Source of the DNA: Anastatus disparis
Taxonomy: Eukaryota; Arthropoda; Insecta; Hymenoptera; Eupelmidae
Direction of reading: 5' to 3'
DNA: 64,000 nucleotides
Assembly (NCBI GenBank): GCA_017163975.1
Contig: JAFFSR010000218.1
Location: 620,001-684,000, forward strand
Shown: positions 24,069 to 35,428 of the stretch, piece after piece
How the letters are laid out: each line of letters starts with the position of its first letter
How positions within the stretch are numbered: position 1 is the stretch's first letter
Program-made: the position numbers and the translations under genes
Notes under the pieces: generated by a model
The model's input: only the letters and a program-made list of their open reading frames with translations
The model's database searches: none
Told to the model about the DNA's origin: nothing

Positions 24069-25127
24069 CTAAATCTTCCTCTTCTTTTTAATTTGGTCAT
24101 GACCCTTGAAGTCCGTTGCGCCATTAGTATCAGGTGTCGGTGTCTCGCTAAATGATTGAAGTACTTCAATTGCCATATCTGAATTCGATTGTATTAATGA
24201 AGCGAAATCTTTTCTCGCTACCAATGATTTTTTATTATTAAAAAAATCAATGATCGAATTTTTAAGATCATTGGCATTATGCAGATGAGAAAATTTGAGC
24301 ATTTCAATGGCATTATCAGCAGTTACATCTTCGTAAAGAGAATTTTCACAAACGAGTTTTAAATCATCAAGTGCGTACTTGTTGGCTACAACAAGCAAAT
24401 CTTTGGCGTTTTCTTTTAAATTTTCAACTTTACCTGTGTAAATAAATCTCAACATTTCTTTGATTATGTTAGCAGTAGTATCTTCTATTGGAACAACGCC
24501 GCTCTTACTTTCTTTCATATCATTATCAAACATTGCATCAAAAACCGAGGAACGAGCTGTTAAAATGGTTTTATGGGCATGAATCGTTGTTCCAGCAACT
24601 TCAAATTTCACGTCGCTAAATTTTGAATTATATAATAGAGCTTCATAATGTTTTAATATCAAATCTTTACTCTCTGATACTTTTTCTGTTAATGTGCTAA
24701 TTTTAGACGCAGACTTTTGTTCTTTTGAAATCATTTTAATTTCACATATTATCGTGAAAGATTCTTCAATATGAAAATGAGCATAAAGATCGGCTTCTGA
24801 CATAAAAAAGCGACTTAACCTTTTTTTTTCTCCTACACGAAAATCTAAACCTTTTTCACCCTTAGATAATTTTCCGGATTCATTTTTAATTTTGTAGTTA
24901 CATGTGACTTTAATTTCATCATATTCGCACTTTATAAGTGAAAGATACAAAGAACTCTCATGTTCTCTGTTTTTCAATAATATTAGTTTCCATGTGCAAT
25001 CTTTATTGTCAACAAAAGAAAATTCTTCTGAATTTCCACTCTGGCCAACTTCGATATCATGACAATCCACTTCCCAAGCTACTTTATTACCCGAAGTAGT
25101 TAAAGAACGTGTAATGAAGGCGTTCAT
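24069..25127 (-). CDS. MATH/BTB (speckle-type POZ-like) protein, copy 1
   Basis: 352 residues. The N-terminal ~135 residues form a MATH-like domain (VAWEVDCHDIE...DCTWKLILL...FTIICEIK). The BTB/POZ domain follows at about 165-265 (SKFSDVKFEVAGTTIHAHK...ARSSVFDAMF), then a BACK-like helical part and a basic KKKRK tail found only in this copy, possibly a nuclear signal. SPOP-type proteins recruit substrates through MATH and bind Cullin-3 through BTB. A TTTCAG acceptor lies 10 bp upstream of the ATG. A matching donor (TTCG/GTAAGTCAG) occurs at 26403, so an untranslated 5' exon and a ~1.27-kb intron are likely. The BTB half is nearly identical to the copies at 48453 and 62649; the MATH half is very different. 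Confidence 0.9.
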   Translation of the reverse strand: MNAFITRSLTTSGNKVAWEVDCHDIEVGQSGNSEEFSFVDNKDCTWKLILLKNREHESSLYLSLIKCEYDEIKVTCNYKIKNESGKLSKGEKGLDFRVGEKKRLSRFFMSEADLYAHFHIEESFTIICEIKMISKEQKSASKISTLTEKVSESKDLILKHYEALLYNSKFSDVKFEVAGTTIHAHKTILTARSSVFDAMFDNDMKESKSGVVPIEDTTANIIKEMLRFIYTGKVENLKENAKDLLVVANKYALDDLKLVCENSLYEDVTADNAIEMLKFSHLHNANDLKNSIIDFFNNKKSLVARKDFASLIQSNSDMAIEVLQSFSETPTPDTNGATDFKGHDQIKKKRKI

Positions 25128-25209
25128 TGTGATTTCTGAAACAAAATAAGTTTATTTATAATCTAACTTTCTCTGTAAGTTTTTCTCTATAAATTATATA
25201 TTTTTTAAG

Positions 25210-25490
25210 TGACAGTTGTGGGACTGGCCGACAGAAGCTATGCTTCCAGAATATATTAGAAACTAGTGTGGCACTTGCAAAAATCATGTTTATTTTTTTT
25301 TGGAGTTTGCGAAAATTATAAGTATTTTTTAAATTAGAATTTAGTTATTTTTAATTTGATTTATTATTAATTTTAAAAAGAAACAGTAATATAATTATAT
25401 ACTAATAATAATTCTAATTATTGAAAAAACATATTTAGGTATAGGTGGTTACGATTGTAAACAAAGTACACCTCGCATAAGAAGCATAGC
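25210..25490. repeat. Dispersed element, inverted copy of 28615-28865
   Basis: CCGACAGAAGCTATGCTT...GAAACTAGTGTGGCACTTGCA is the reverse complement of the segment at about 28783-28855. The A/T-rich middle and the TTGTAAACAAAGT end (near 25460) match 28620-28640. It lies in the inferred 5' intron of MATH/BTB copy 1. Confidence 0.65.
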
Positions 25491-25516
25491 TTCAAAAACT
25501 TGCAAAAAAATTAAAA

Positions 25517-26040
25517 TTCATGAAATTGATTCAAAGATTTTTTAATTGTATTTCATTAAAATAAACACTTTTTGTTAAGGAGAGTATACCTTAAAAATAC
25601 TTCCTTTCCGAGTTATTTGCCATTTTACGGCGTAAAAGCTGCAATTTTACCGACAGCATTATAATCTTCAAAATTTCAACTCCAAGTGCAAATTTTATAA
25701 TTAAATACGCTTATAAAGAAAATTATGAAAGATACGCACGCGATGCGTGTCCCTGCATAGTCTCAACCATAAACGCTCTGAGCTGCACGACTCGAGAGAG
25801 ACATTTCGAAATTCATTTTGGGCATAGATGAACTTATTTGTTGTCGTCATAAAATTTACACTTACAATTGAAATCTTGAAGATTATATTGCTGTCGGTAA
25901 AATTGCAATTTTTACGCCATTAAATTGCAAATAACTCGGAAAGGAAGCATTTTTTAGGTATACTCCCCTTGGCAAAAAGTGCTTATTTTAATGAAATACA
26001 ATTTAAAAAAAACTTTGTCCCAATCAATTTCATGAATTTT
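25517..26040. mobile_element. Long palindromic (foldback) element
   Basis: The left arm at about 25519-25690 (ATTCATGAAATTGATTCAAAG...GGTAGTATACC-type stretch...CTTTCCGAGTTATTTGC) is inverted at about 25870-26037 (GCAAATAACTCGGAAAG...CAATTTCATGAATT). The spacer is ~180 bp. No coding capacity. Inside the inferred 5' intron of MATH/BTB copy 1. Confidence 0.75.
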
Positions 26041-26403
26041 TTTTTAAAAAAGTTTTTTGTTTATAATAATTACTGGCACAATTGGAAAATAATTAAAAAA
26101 ATATATTTCTAATCGGGAAAATATACAAAACCAAATTAAAAAGGTTTGGTGCATTAGAAATGCAAAAAAAAAGTTAATCGGTAAATTGCATTTCTAAGCG
26201 TTATTTTAAAGGTGAACCGCTCGCCTGCGAATTGGATTATCAATTCATAAATTTTTCACCATGTAAATAAACTAATTATAGATGATTTTTATACAAAAGT
26301 TATAATAATTAATAACCTTAACATGTTTGAATAATATTTATAAATTTGAACACGCTGTAACATAATTTTAAAAATTTGCAAATATAAAATCTTCTGACTT
26401 ACC

Positions 26404-26700
26404 GAATCCTTTGAAGAATAGTCTTGTAAACAGTGAGAAAGTAGTATGTGAATTAGTAGCTTCTCAGGGACTGTGCTTGGTAACTTGAAAGAAATGAAAA
26501 TGAAGTGAAATTAACAGAAAATTTTGATGACCTGGAACTAAACCTTACCTTCTTACCTTCGATTTCATATATTTAAAAAGGTCAAAATTTCAAATGATAG
26601 TTCAGGTAAAAGTATTAAAGGAATTACCTGTACTATTTCTACCTGCACCTAGGGTTATACAGCTTAGTACCAAAAATTAGGGACGCATAGTTATATTTTG
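26404..26700 (-). promoter_or_regulatory. Inferred untranslated 5' exon and promoter of MATH/BTB copy 1
   Basis: On the minus strand a GTAAGTCAG donor begins at 26403. The exon and its upstream sequence resemble 59456-59700 (upstream of copy 2) and 44100-44360 (orphan copy). A block of shape ACCTG.AC..TTTCTACCTG.ACCTAG...ATACAGCTTA is shared by all three and is a candidate core-promoter motif. In the 44.1-kb copy the donor part is deleted. Confidence 0.5.
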
Positions 26701-26945
26701 GTTAAGCAAACGAATATTATTTCTTTTAATTTAAAAAAAGCATATTAATTTTAAAAATAAATTTTCTAATATACTTGATAAATGTTATAAGCACATTCAT
26801 TCAATTAATTTTAAAAAATCTTATTACGATTCATTTTTGTCATGCTAAAATATCTCCGTTATAAATATCTTCGAGAATTAAAAAAAAATACAGAAAAACA
26901 TGATTATGAAAACTTATTTATTTCATTGTACATCTATCTCCTAAC

Positions 26946-27141
26946 ATGAGGTCTTCAGTGGCTCACTCGGTAGAGCAATATGGATTTGTAATCTCGGAGT
27001 CCCGAGCTCGAATCCCGCTCTCGGCTGATTAATACAAGCACCATTGTATTTTACATGTGCTTTGACCACAAACATGCTGGAGATCTCCGTTGTTAACTAG
27101 CATCGTAATGATAGCATAAATACAGCTTTAAATAAAATAAA
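26946..27141 (+). mobile_element. tRNA-derived SINE, family 1
   Basis: AGTGGCTCACTCGGTAGAGC and GAGCTCGAATCCCG mark the A- and B-boxes. The body ends in AAATAAAATAAAATAAAA. It is orthologous within the duplication to the copy at 44636-44836. Confidence 0.88.
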
Positions 27142-27212
27142 ATAAAATTTTTATAATTTAAGTATTCTTAGATCTAGTATTTAGCACTAAGAATACTGCG
27201 AGGAATCAATAT

Positions 27213-27459
27213 ACAGCGAGTCCAAAAAGTAACGATACACCTAAGAAATTTCCAAAGTTGATAATTTTTTCAATCAGGTGAAGATCGTTCTTAAAGTAAC
27301 TTTTTACGAGGTATCCGATGATGACCTTGGATTTGACCTTGAACCTCATTTTTGAGGTTATTTTGAGGTCAACCTCATTTTTTTAAACGGGAACCCCTAC
27401 TTTTTATAGCGGAATTGAAAAGAGCGGAAAATTTTACGTCCGGATATGTATTAAGGTAT
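27213..27459. other. Unmatched insertion-like stretch between two duplicated segments
   Basis: Similarity to 43782-44890 ends before this stretch and similarity to 39165-39915 begins after it. It contains clustered GACCTTG/AACCTCA repeats (27325-27395) reminiscent of transposon sequence, but no family is assignable. Confidence 0.35.
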
Positions 27460-28205
27460 TTGAAGATTAATGATAAGATACACTTCACAGCATTTTTTGC
27501 GTATTGAAATTTTATTTAAATTATTTTGCATTAAGGTAATTTAAGCCAAAACTCAACTAATCCAGAATATTCTGAAATTTTGAGGTAAGTTTGTTTTTAC
27601 CTTAAGTGATGTCTCAGCCGAATTTCAATTGGTTTAGCCATACAAATGTCAATATAAAGTTAAACAAAGTTTGCTTATTTCACTATAGTGCACTTGATTC
27701 AATTAAATATTTTTGACAGTGCATAAACCTTTTTATTTCTAGACCCTCTAATATATTGTAGGAATTGAACTTTTAATTTGTGATATTACCACTAACAAAA
27801 GTCTATTCATAGTTTCAATAGCCTTCAATACTGCGTAAATCTAATAAATTTATTTTGAATAGGTTCAAATTTAGCGGTTAATGTATATGTTTGCACAAGA
27901 ACACCGATTGAAAAGCAATAAAGTATAATATAAGCAAAAATAATTTTAAAATAGTTTATTGCTAAAATAAAAAAGAAGTATTTATTTTATTGAATTTAGA
28001 ACAAAATCAAATATATTATAAGCAAATTTTAAAAAGTGTTGAAAAAAATATATATGCTTAAATTAAAACAGTATTCGCAAGAAAATTCGCAGGCAAATAT
28101 ATTCCAAGTTTTGTTTAATTATTTTATGGGTCCAACAATACAATAACTTTCTTTATTTTATTACTTACAAATATTTGAATTGCTGGATCATTTTCTGACT
28201 TATAC
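27460..28205. repeat. Segmental duplication, copy A (paired with 39165-39915)
   Basis: Colinear similarity from GGATTAATGATAA to CATTTTCTGACTTA in both copies, in the same orientation, with small indels. Minus-strand frames in it (best at 39440-39637) may be decayed coding sequence, but I cannot name a family. Confidence 0.8.
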
Positions 28206-28387
28206 TTTTTAAAAATTATACTTTTTTTATATTTTTCTACGTGTGTTTCTTGAGCTATAAAAAAGGTGCATGCTTTCGATCATTCTCAAATTTTCAGAGC
28301 ATAATAAATACGGTAAAAACTAAAGTTTAAGCCTATCCTGGTACATGTGCCCTTCTTTATAAAGCTGTTTGACTATTTTTAATTTAA

Positions 28388-28431
28388 GTGTAATTTTCAC
28401 CTAAAAATTTTTAGGTAAAAATTACACTTAT
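28388..28431. repeat. Short near-perfect hairpin
   Basis: AAGTGTAATTTTCACCTAAA is followed by its near-perfect reverse complement with almost no loop. It is probably the centre of a small MITE; not assigned to a family. Confidence 0.65.
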
Positions 28432-28614
28432 TTAATTACTTATTTAATTACATATTCTACTATAAGAAACTAGTAATTTAAGCCAGTTTAATTTACTGAA
28501 GTGTGTGCCACCCCAGAAACTTGTATTACAGACTTTTGAATTGTTAAAAATCGAGTTACGAAAATGAAAAAGTTTTTGAAAATTGCCCATATATCTGTCT
28601 GTATTTCTTTGGGT

Positions 28615-28865
28615 GCTGTAAACTTTGTTTACAATCTTAATCACGTTTTCCTAAATATATTTTTACAATAATTAATATTATTTTTATTAGCATGTAATTA
28701 TATTACTATTTTTGTTTAAATTAATAATAGATAGAATTAAAAATAACTAATTTTAATTAAAAAAAAATAATTCTCATTTTTGCAAACGCCACACTTCTTA
28801 GTTTCTGTATATACACTGTATATACACTGAAAGCATAGCTTTTGTCGGACAGTTCCATGACTGCC
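28615..28865. repeat. Inverted copy of the element at 25210-25490
   Basis: See that entry. The match covers the GTTTACAATC end, the AT-rich middle and the GCCACACTT...AGCATAGCTT...TCGGACAG end. It probably represents a MITE family with two members in this window. Confidence 0.65.
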
Positions 28866-29850
28866 ACATTTTTTTTAGTTTGTTTTATAAAATATAATTT
28901 GAGGACTTTAAAATATTTTAAGTACTTAGAAAAAGAAAGTTCTTGTTCAGTCAAAATGGTTGGTCAGGTAGATTAATGAAGAGGTCAGAGAAACTAACTT
29001 GATATAAAAATATTTTAAGCTTTTCTTTACTACATTAGACATTGTTAAAAAATATTAAAAAAAGTTTTTAAGATATTGAAATTAGTTACAAAATATGAAA
29101 AAAGGTCCTACCACCACCGTTACTTATACAACCAAAGCAATTTTGTGTGACATTTCACGTATTATTACGCGTTAAAAATGTTTAAAACTATTTGTGCTAT
29201 ATGAAATTTCAATATAAATACTTTTTTAAACAGTGTAAAAAAGTGAAGAATTTCTCACAATACTTGTGTAGTCCAATAATTTTGTACAGTCCAATAATAG
29301 CTTATCTAGCGTCCGCTAAAGTGTCCAGAACACGAAAATTTAAGGTTCGCAGCGTAAAATAAATTTAATGAAATTTAAATCAAAATGCAATTTAATTTAA
29401 TGAAGAAATTAATTTAGTAAAAGGAATTATGAATAATATTATTTTGATATTCTTCGTTCCTATATAATTTTATTTTAATTATAAAAAATAAAATAAAAAG
29501 AAATCCCCTCTTATAATCCTATACAACTTTTTATTGAGTTATATTGATTGTAAATTCACTTTGAATTTACTTTCAAATTTGATTTAAATTTGAATGGAAA
29601 TTTCCTAAGTGAAAATTAAACCATTTATCATATTGAAACCAATACACCTATACATGCGTATATTGCTCACACTTAGATAACTGCTTTGCTTTGGCGCTAT
29701 TTGAATTTTATCTTTAAAATTTGTATTTTTTAATTATTAATAATTAATAAATAATTTGTTTATTGAAAATTTTTAAATATAAAATTATTTATTTAATTTA
29801 GTTAAATTTATTTAACTATAAAAAAAGCAGAAATACAATTAAAAAAATTT

Positions 29851-29928
29851 TCCAGTTAAAAGGTGGATTTGAACCTCCGCCTTCCGCGTGAGAAGCAAGA
29901 ACTGTGCCATTAAGCTAACGTAGCATAG
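29851..29928 (-). other. tRNA-like pseudo-gene (Glu-CTC-like)
   Basis: On the minus strand an A-box-like TTAGCTTAATGG and a B-box GGTTCAAATCC are spaced as in a tRNA. The loop TTCTCAC gives a CTC anticodon. The acceptor stem does not pair and the T-stem has a mismatch, so I call it a pseudogene or SINE head and not a working tRNA. Confidence 0.4.
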
Positions 29929-30135
29929 ACTGCATTCTACGTATTAAACTGTTATTATACAAAGTTTATTTAGATTTTATAGGAATTATTTATAATTAAA
30001 TAAATTATCTTTGATTCCAATAAAATAATTTCCAATTTTTTGATTCCAATAAACTAATTCCTCCTCACGTATATAATTGATACTCAAAAAGAGCCAAGAA
30101 CTACAATTTTTATGAACCTATATCTTTCTGAGCTG

Positions 30136-30137
<2 letters not shown>

Positions 30138-30187
<50 letters not shown>
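30138..30187. repeat. (TA)n microsatellite
   Basis: About 25 AT dinucleotides. Confidence 0.95.
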
Positions 30188-30189
<2 letters not shown>

Positions 30190-30425
30190 TACCAATCATT
30201 TATTCAACTGCAATACATGTGTATTGCTATGTATATATAATATAACTAAAATTTTATATTTTCGCTAAGAAAATTTTCTCCGCTAGAGGTATTTTCTTTT
30301 TGTAAGCAATCCTACAAAATAAATTGAATGTCCAAACTATTTATTTGCGACAAACGCGCAAGTAAGGATATAGCGATAAAAGGGTTTATTTGCTATGTTC
30401 CATATATTCAAAATCAAACATCGTG

Positions 30426-33148
30426 ATGGAGGAAATCATCTACATTTTGGACGCTGAGGGTAACACGTTACTCCACTTAGCCATAATGGACGTTTCAGCT
30501 GACGACGTAAGTACAATTTATTATTAATTTATTTATATTTTTTTTTCCGTGTAGAAATTTTTTTTAATTTTATATAAAAATTCTTTTAAAACCCATTGGT
30601 TTGATATTAAAAAAAAATTTTATTCGTATCTCTTATTCTTGTTTAAAAAGAAATTGTCTTTAACTTGGTTTTCAATTTTAGTACAAATTGTTAAATTAAT
30701 ACAAAACGTAAGTTTAACATTTCCCTTAAAATTTCATAAATTTTTCAATGTATATCAATTTTTATTGAAATATATATTTTTCGCTGATGCTATTTGCACG
30801 ACAGATTTTCTTTTCTAGGGATTTTTCGTTTTTTATTTTGTATAGTTATTTTATAAATTTTTAGCCAACTTCTAATCATGGTTTTCTTTTTTTTTATAAT
30901 TTGATTATTTCAGTTTTTAAAAATTTTAATAGGTTTATATAAGCTCTTTTTTTTGCGTATAATTGCGTATAATATACTTGCTTATATTTTTTCATTTAAT
31001 TTAATGATGTTTAATTAAATTTTATTTTCTATTATTATGGCTTCTTTTAACGGCATTGATGATAGTTTAATTGAATTTACTCCAGAAAGTGTAAAAGTAT
31101 TTTATATATCTATTTAAAATTTCAATTATTTGTATTTATTTTTTACTTTTTTTATGCTCCTTTTCTTTTACCCTGTTTTTTTTCTCTTTTCGTTTTATCA
31201 TCTTATTTTTTTTTACTTTTTTTTTTACATTTTTCTCATATTTTTTCCTGGTTTTATTTTTCTTTTCGTTTTACTTTCTAAATTTTTAATAACTTAAAAT
31301 ATCAATATTTTTAAATACATTTATTTTATGTTCTTTATTGATTCTTTTTACGTCCTTTCTTTTTTTCCTTTTTTTTCGTATTTTTATCACAATTTCAATT
31401 TTTGACTGAGTGTTGTTCTCTGTGTGTAGCTTTTTTTTATTTCTTGTCAGTTTGAAATACATGCGCGGAAAAAAGTTTGCGGTGAAACGCGTTTTAAAGA
31501 TAAATTTAATATTCTGTTTATTGCTATAGCAGAGTTAAATAAATGTTAATGAATTATACTGCCTTATTGAAAAAAAAATAATAAGAGTAATCGAGTTTAT
31601 TTTATTTACAATGTTAATAGTAATATTTTACGTTTAAATAATCATCTTACTAAATAATTTCAATGAACGTATTTATTTACATTATTAAGTGTAATTATTT
31701 TAATTGTAATTAATTAATTTTGTAATTATTAATTTTTCATTTATATACAGTGGGGTCGAATAAAAAAGAGCCACCCTTGAAAAAAAAAGTACTAATTAAA
31801 AAATTTTGTATCTCAACAAATAAGGGTCGTACAGAACTCTACGATCACTCATTTTAAACGTATTTGTAAGTACTTTTTAATGATGTATTGGCAATTTAAT
31901 TTTGAGTACTTGTCTGGAAAATATTACGACTTAAAAAAAGAAAAAATAAATTTTTTTATTCGCCTGTGTTTAAATTTGAATTATTTTTCGGAAAATGATG
32001 GTAGAAAAATTTTACACGGCTAATTTTAAAGGTATTTTGCTTTTGAAATTTATATTTTGGTTTTTTTTTCTAGGTTCAAAATTGACCGAGATTTTACTTA
32101 CTACCTTCTACTATTACTACCTTCTTCTACTTTACTTACTACCATCATTTTCCGAAAAAATGATTCAAATTTAAACAGAGGCGAATAAAAAAATTTTTTT
32201 TTTCTATTTGTAAGTCTTAATATTTCCCAGATAAGTACTCAAAATTAAATTGCCAATACACCATTAAAAAGTCCTTAGAAATACGTTTAAAATGAGTAGT
32301 CGTAGAGTTCTGTACGACCCTTATTTGTTGAGATACAAAATTTTTTAATTAGTACTTTTTTTCTCAAAAGTCCCTAGGTTGAACTTTTGGCTTTGACATA
32401 AAGGTTATAATTTCGTATTTTTTAAAAATTTTAGCGAGAGTAAAGTACTTAATAATTAATAAGTCAATAAACTTTGACTGTAGAGTAACTATGAACAAAG
32501 ACTAAAAATTCTATCAAATAAATTCTTTTTATATAAAATTTTTTTTTTCATTTTGTGTTACAGGTTATGAGCGTCAGCTTTCACACAGACGTGATACTAA
32601 AGCCGTTGCTAATAGACAACCTTGACTTTTCAATGAAAAATAATCTTGGACAAACAATAGTTGACTTAATGTGTCAAAAAATTGACGTATTTAACCATAT
32701 CCAAAAAGAATACGCTCAACAAATTTTTACTCCTATAATGGCCAAAATATTTGAGCCTCGAATATTTAACGAAGGAATAGAAGTTTTATCAGACAGCGAT
32801 ATGAATGTAATCATGAATAATGTCATTTTGAAAAGGATTTATAATAATATTCAAAACGAATTCAGATGTTTAAAGTTGGAATACTACGAAAATCATACAT
32901 TTGAACAAGTCATGAGACAACATGTTATGTTCCTCGGCTGGATATTGCGAGAACAAAATGCTGTAGAAAATATAACCAGTTTCGATTTGAGGGCTATTTT
33001 CCCAATGTACAACAAAAAAATTAAAAAAAAAATCGATCACGGACTGCTTATAGGAATTGAAATCGCAAATATTGAAAACCTCGAATTACCACCACAGCTT
33101 TTGATGTTAATTGGGTATAGAGCTTTTTTTTTTTTTTATCTTTTTTAA
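30426..33148 (+). CDS. Ankyrin-like two-exon protein, C-terminus altered by a SINE
   Basis: Exon 1 (30426-30506, 27 codons) encodes MEEIIYILDAEGNTLLHLAI, the start of an ankyrin repeat (DxxGNTLLHLA). Exon 2 (32564-33148) begins VMSVSFHTDVILKPLL and completes a degenerate repeat (NNLGQTIVDLM). About 150 residues follow without recognised repeats, ending ENLELPPQLLMLIGYRA. The donor GTAAGT and acceptor TTACAG join in phase 0; total 221 residues. The final FFFFYLF is encoded by the A-tail (poly-T) of an inserted SINE. The sequence beyond the SINE would continue V-T-N-V and stop, so the native end was four residues. The LPPQLLMLIG end resembles the LPxEIL.. start of F-box/PRANC motifs, an inference only. 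The intron carries a 600-bp palindrome. Confidence 0.65.
31771..32370. mobile_element. Foldback element in the intron of the ankyrin-like gene
   Basis: Arms at about 31780-32006 and 32147-32365 are inverted copies (AAAGTACTAATTAAAAAATT, AATAAGGGTCGTACAGA and GAATAAAAAAATT blocks appear in opposite orientations). The central spacer has CTACTA/CTACC-type repeats. The outer flank includes CAGTGGGGTCGAATAAAAAA. No target duplication established. Confidence 0.8.
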
Positions 33149-33342
33149 CGTCGCTATAATTATGCTATTTTTTAAATGCTAATCAGCGACGGAGCTCGTA
33201 AGTGTGTCGGTTAACAAAGCACATGTAACGTACAGTGGTGCTTGCACGATTCGGCCGAGAGCGGGATTCGAACTCGAAACCTCGAGATTACGAATCCAAT
33301 GCTCTACCGATTGAGCCACAGACCGGCTCAACTGGGCTCGAC
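33125..33342 (-). mobile_element. tRNA-derived SINE, family 1, inserted in the last codons of the ankyrin-like gene
   Basis: The poly-T start, TTAACGTCGCTATAATTATGC body and head with GATTCGAACTC and TACCGATTGAGCCACAG are flanked by a 13-bp duplication TGGGTATAGAGCT (33112-33124 and 33343-33355). The element is antisense to the gene, and its tail supplies a stop codon after seven residues. Confidence 0.92.
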
Positions 33343-33714
33343 TGGGTATAGAGCTGTAACAAATGTATAAGCTCATAAATAAAAATATTCTTTTAAATTT
33401 TTATAAAATATTTTTGGAAAAATTACTTTAATTTAAAAAATAAATATTTTAACTTTTGAAATTCATATTAAATTTATTTATTGAAACCCAACCAAGAAAT
33501 TTCCTTCCTTTTTTCTGTAAAAGCGTAGAAATATTTCCTATTCTTAATTTTTAAAAAAATTTCATCATTTTTTCTTTATTTTAATATTTAAATGTTTTTT
33601 TTTAATTAACATTAATTTATCATTTTTTTTTTTCTAAAAAAATTTTCCAAAATATTATCTAATTTATAAAAAACCATTCATACTAGATTTTATTTTATTA
33701 TATTTTTTTCTAAA

Positions 33715-34125
33715 TACTAGATTTTCAAACACTTATAACTCTAAACATCAATAGCTAAAAGCTTGAAACTCTTTTTAAATTAAAGCTGGAGCTCAAATCC
33801 TTTCGAAATAACACTCATGGTATATTGAAATATTATTTTTTCCTAAAGTTATAGCGTAATAAAGATTGTACTTAATTTCAGCTTTCATTATTAATTAATG
33901 TTTTAAAAAGAAAATTCAAGCACAATTTTTATTACGCTATAACTTTGGGAAAAAATAATATTTTGATATGCTGTAACTACTGTTTCAAAAGGATTTGAGC
34001 TCAGCTTTAATTTAAAAAAGTTTCAAGCTTCTAGCTATCGATGCTTAAGAACCATAAGTGTTTGAAAACCTAGTAACTTTTTTAGTGATTTTCTTTCATT
34101 GCCTGTATTTAGGGAAATATTGATT
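33715..34125. mobile_element. Palindromic PIF/Harbinger-like element, termini lost
   Basis: Both arms (TACTAGATTTTCAAACACTT... and its inverse ...GTGTTTGAAAACCTAGTAACT) and the centre (TTTCAGCTTTCATTATTAATTAA) match the elements at 18339 and 61730. The outer CTAGGAGAG ends are missing, so this copy is degenerate. Confidence 0.8.
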
Positions 34126-35255
34126 TAAATATTCTTTTTTTTTTTCACTTAAATGCTTACCAAAAAATATATAGCAGGTTGAAAATATATCTTCGAATTT
34201 ATTTCACAGTTACGTAATGCATTATTAAATTAAAATATTTAATCAAAGAAAATATAATGTTATACATAAAAACATAATTGTAAATTATTTGCACTATATT
34301 TAGCATTAATATTATGAAAAACTAGAAAAACCTTAAAATTCAATAAATGTATGTGAATTAAAGTCAATTTTTTATTTTATCCCATATCGGACTTTCTTCA
34401 TATCCATTAACTGTATAATTTTTACTTTTATAAATTGTTACATTTACATACATAAATAAGAAACTTTAAATATAATATTTAGCAAATTAAGAAATCAAAT
34501 TTTAGTAAAAATTTTTTCACATGCAGAGAAATGATAAAGTGCAAGTTACAATATTTTATAATAAAATTGTAATTTTTACTAAAACCTTTTTGTGTAGTTT
34601 CATCTGTTAATTTAATAATTATATTGAATTTAAGATATTTTTATAAATTATATTGGTAATTTCAATTTTTTTATTTTTGAAAGAATAAACTTATATCAGT
34701 GAAATAAAAATGAAGTGAAACTGATGGAGACATGATTTGAAGTTTCTTATACTTGTCGTAAAATGTATAAAGTTGTAATTCGCGTTAAATATTCGGAAAA
34801 ATATTGTTTCCATCGGGTGTACATTCTAGATATCATTTGGAAGTAAAATATAATCATGAAACTTTTTTATGCAACGTTAAATTTTTTACACAAAGAGTAG
34901 TATATAAATGTATCTGCGTTAAAATCACATTTCTCATTCATTTTTATACTTAAGAGACGTGATTTAAGAACATAAATAATAATTTTAACTCTATTATTAT
35001 TTATTAATTTATTCAACGAATTATTAAGCAAGATCAATTTTCAAATATTTTAAAGTAATTTGATGACATTTAAAAAAAAAAAAAAAGTAGTTTTCCTTTA
35101 TTAATAATAATTATATATCTGGCAACCGCCTTTAATTATGCAAAATTTATTAGAAATATATATTATACTACATTAAATATTAACAAAAAATGAAAATATA
35201 TAGTTTGAAATTCTAAATATCAATAACAATTTATTTGAATAAATGCATTTCGATT
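34126..35255. other. Intergenic, nothing recognised
   Basis: AT-rich sequence without coding or repeat structure that I can name. Confidence 0.5.
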
Positions 35256-35428
35256 CCCTGGCAGAAAATTGATCATAATTATAAGCATAATTGATGGTCA
35301 ACGAATGTTAAAATGACACTTATCTGAAAATTCTAGAAATACTTTAAAAAAAATTTCTAGATAAGTGTCATTTTAACATCCGTTGACCATCAATTATGCT
35401 TATAATTATGATCAATTTTCTGCCAGGG
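35256..35428. mobile_element. 173-bp palindromic MITE with CCCTGGCAGAAAATTGA termini
   Basis: Second copy of the family at 23580-23750, more symmetrical: the arms pair along almost their full length (CCCTGGCAGAAAATTGATCA with its complement). The inner stem TTCTAGATAAGTGTCATTTT is conserved between the copies. Confidence 0.9.

Larger units (their letters stand above)
26055..27212. repeat. Segmental duplication, copy A (paired with 43782-44890)
   Basis: The two segments align along their lengths in the same orientation. They include the TTGGTGCATTAGAAATG block, the MATH/BTB 5' exon and promoter, and a SINE at the same relative position (26946 and 44636). The shared SINE shows it was present before the duplication. 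Similarity stops at GAGGAATCAATATA near 27212. Confidence 0.85.
28866..30425. other. Intergenic region with one tRNA-like sequence and a microsatellite
   Basis: No coding signal. Contains the tRNA-like segment at 29851-29928 and a (TA)n tract at 30138-30187. Confidence 0.45.
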
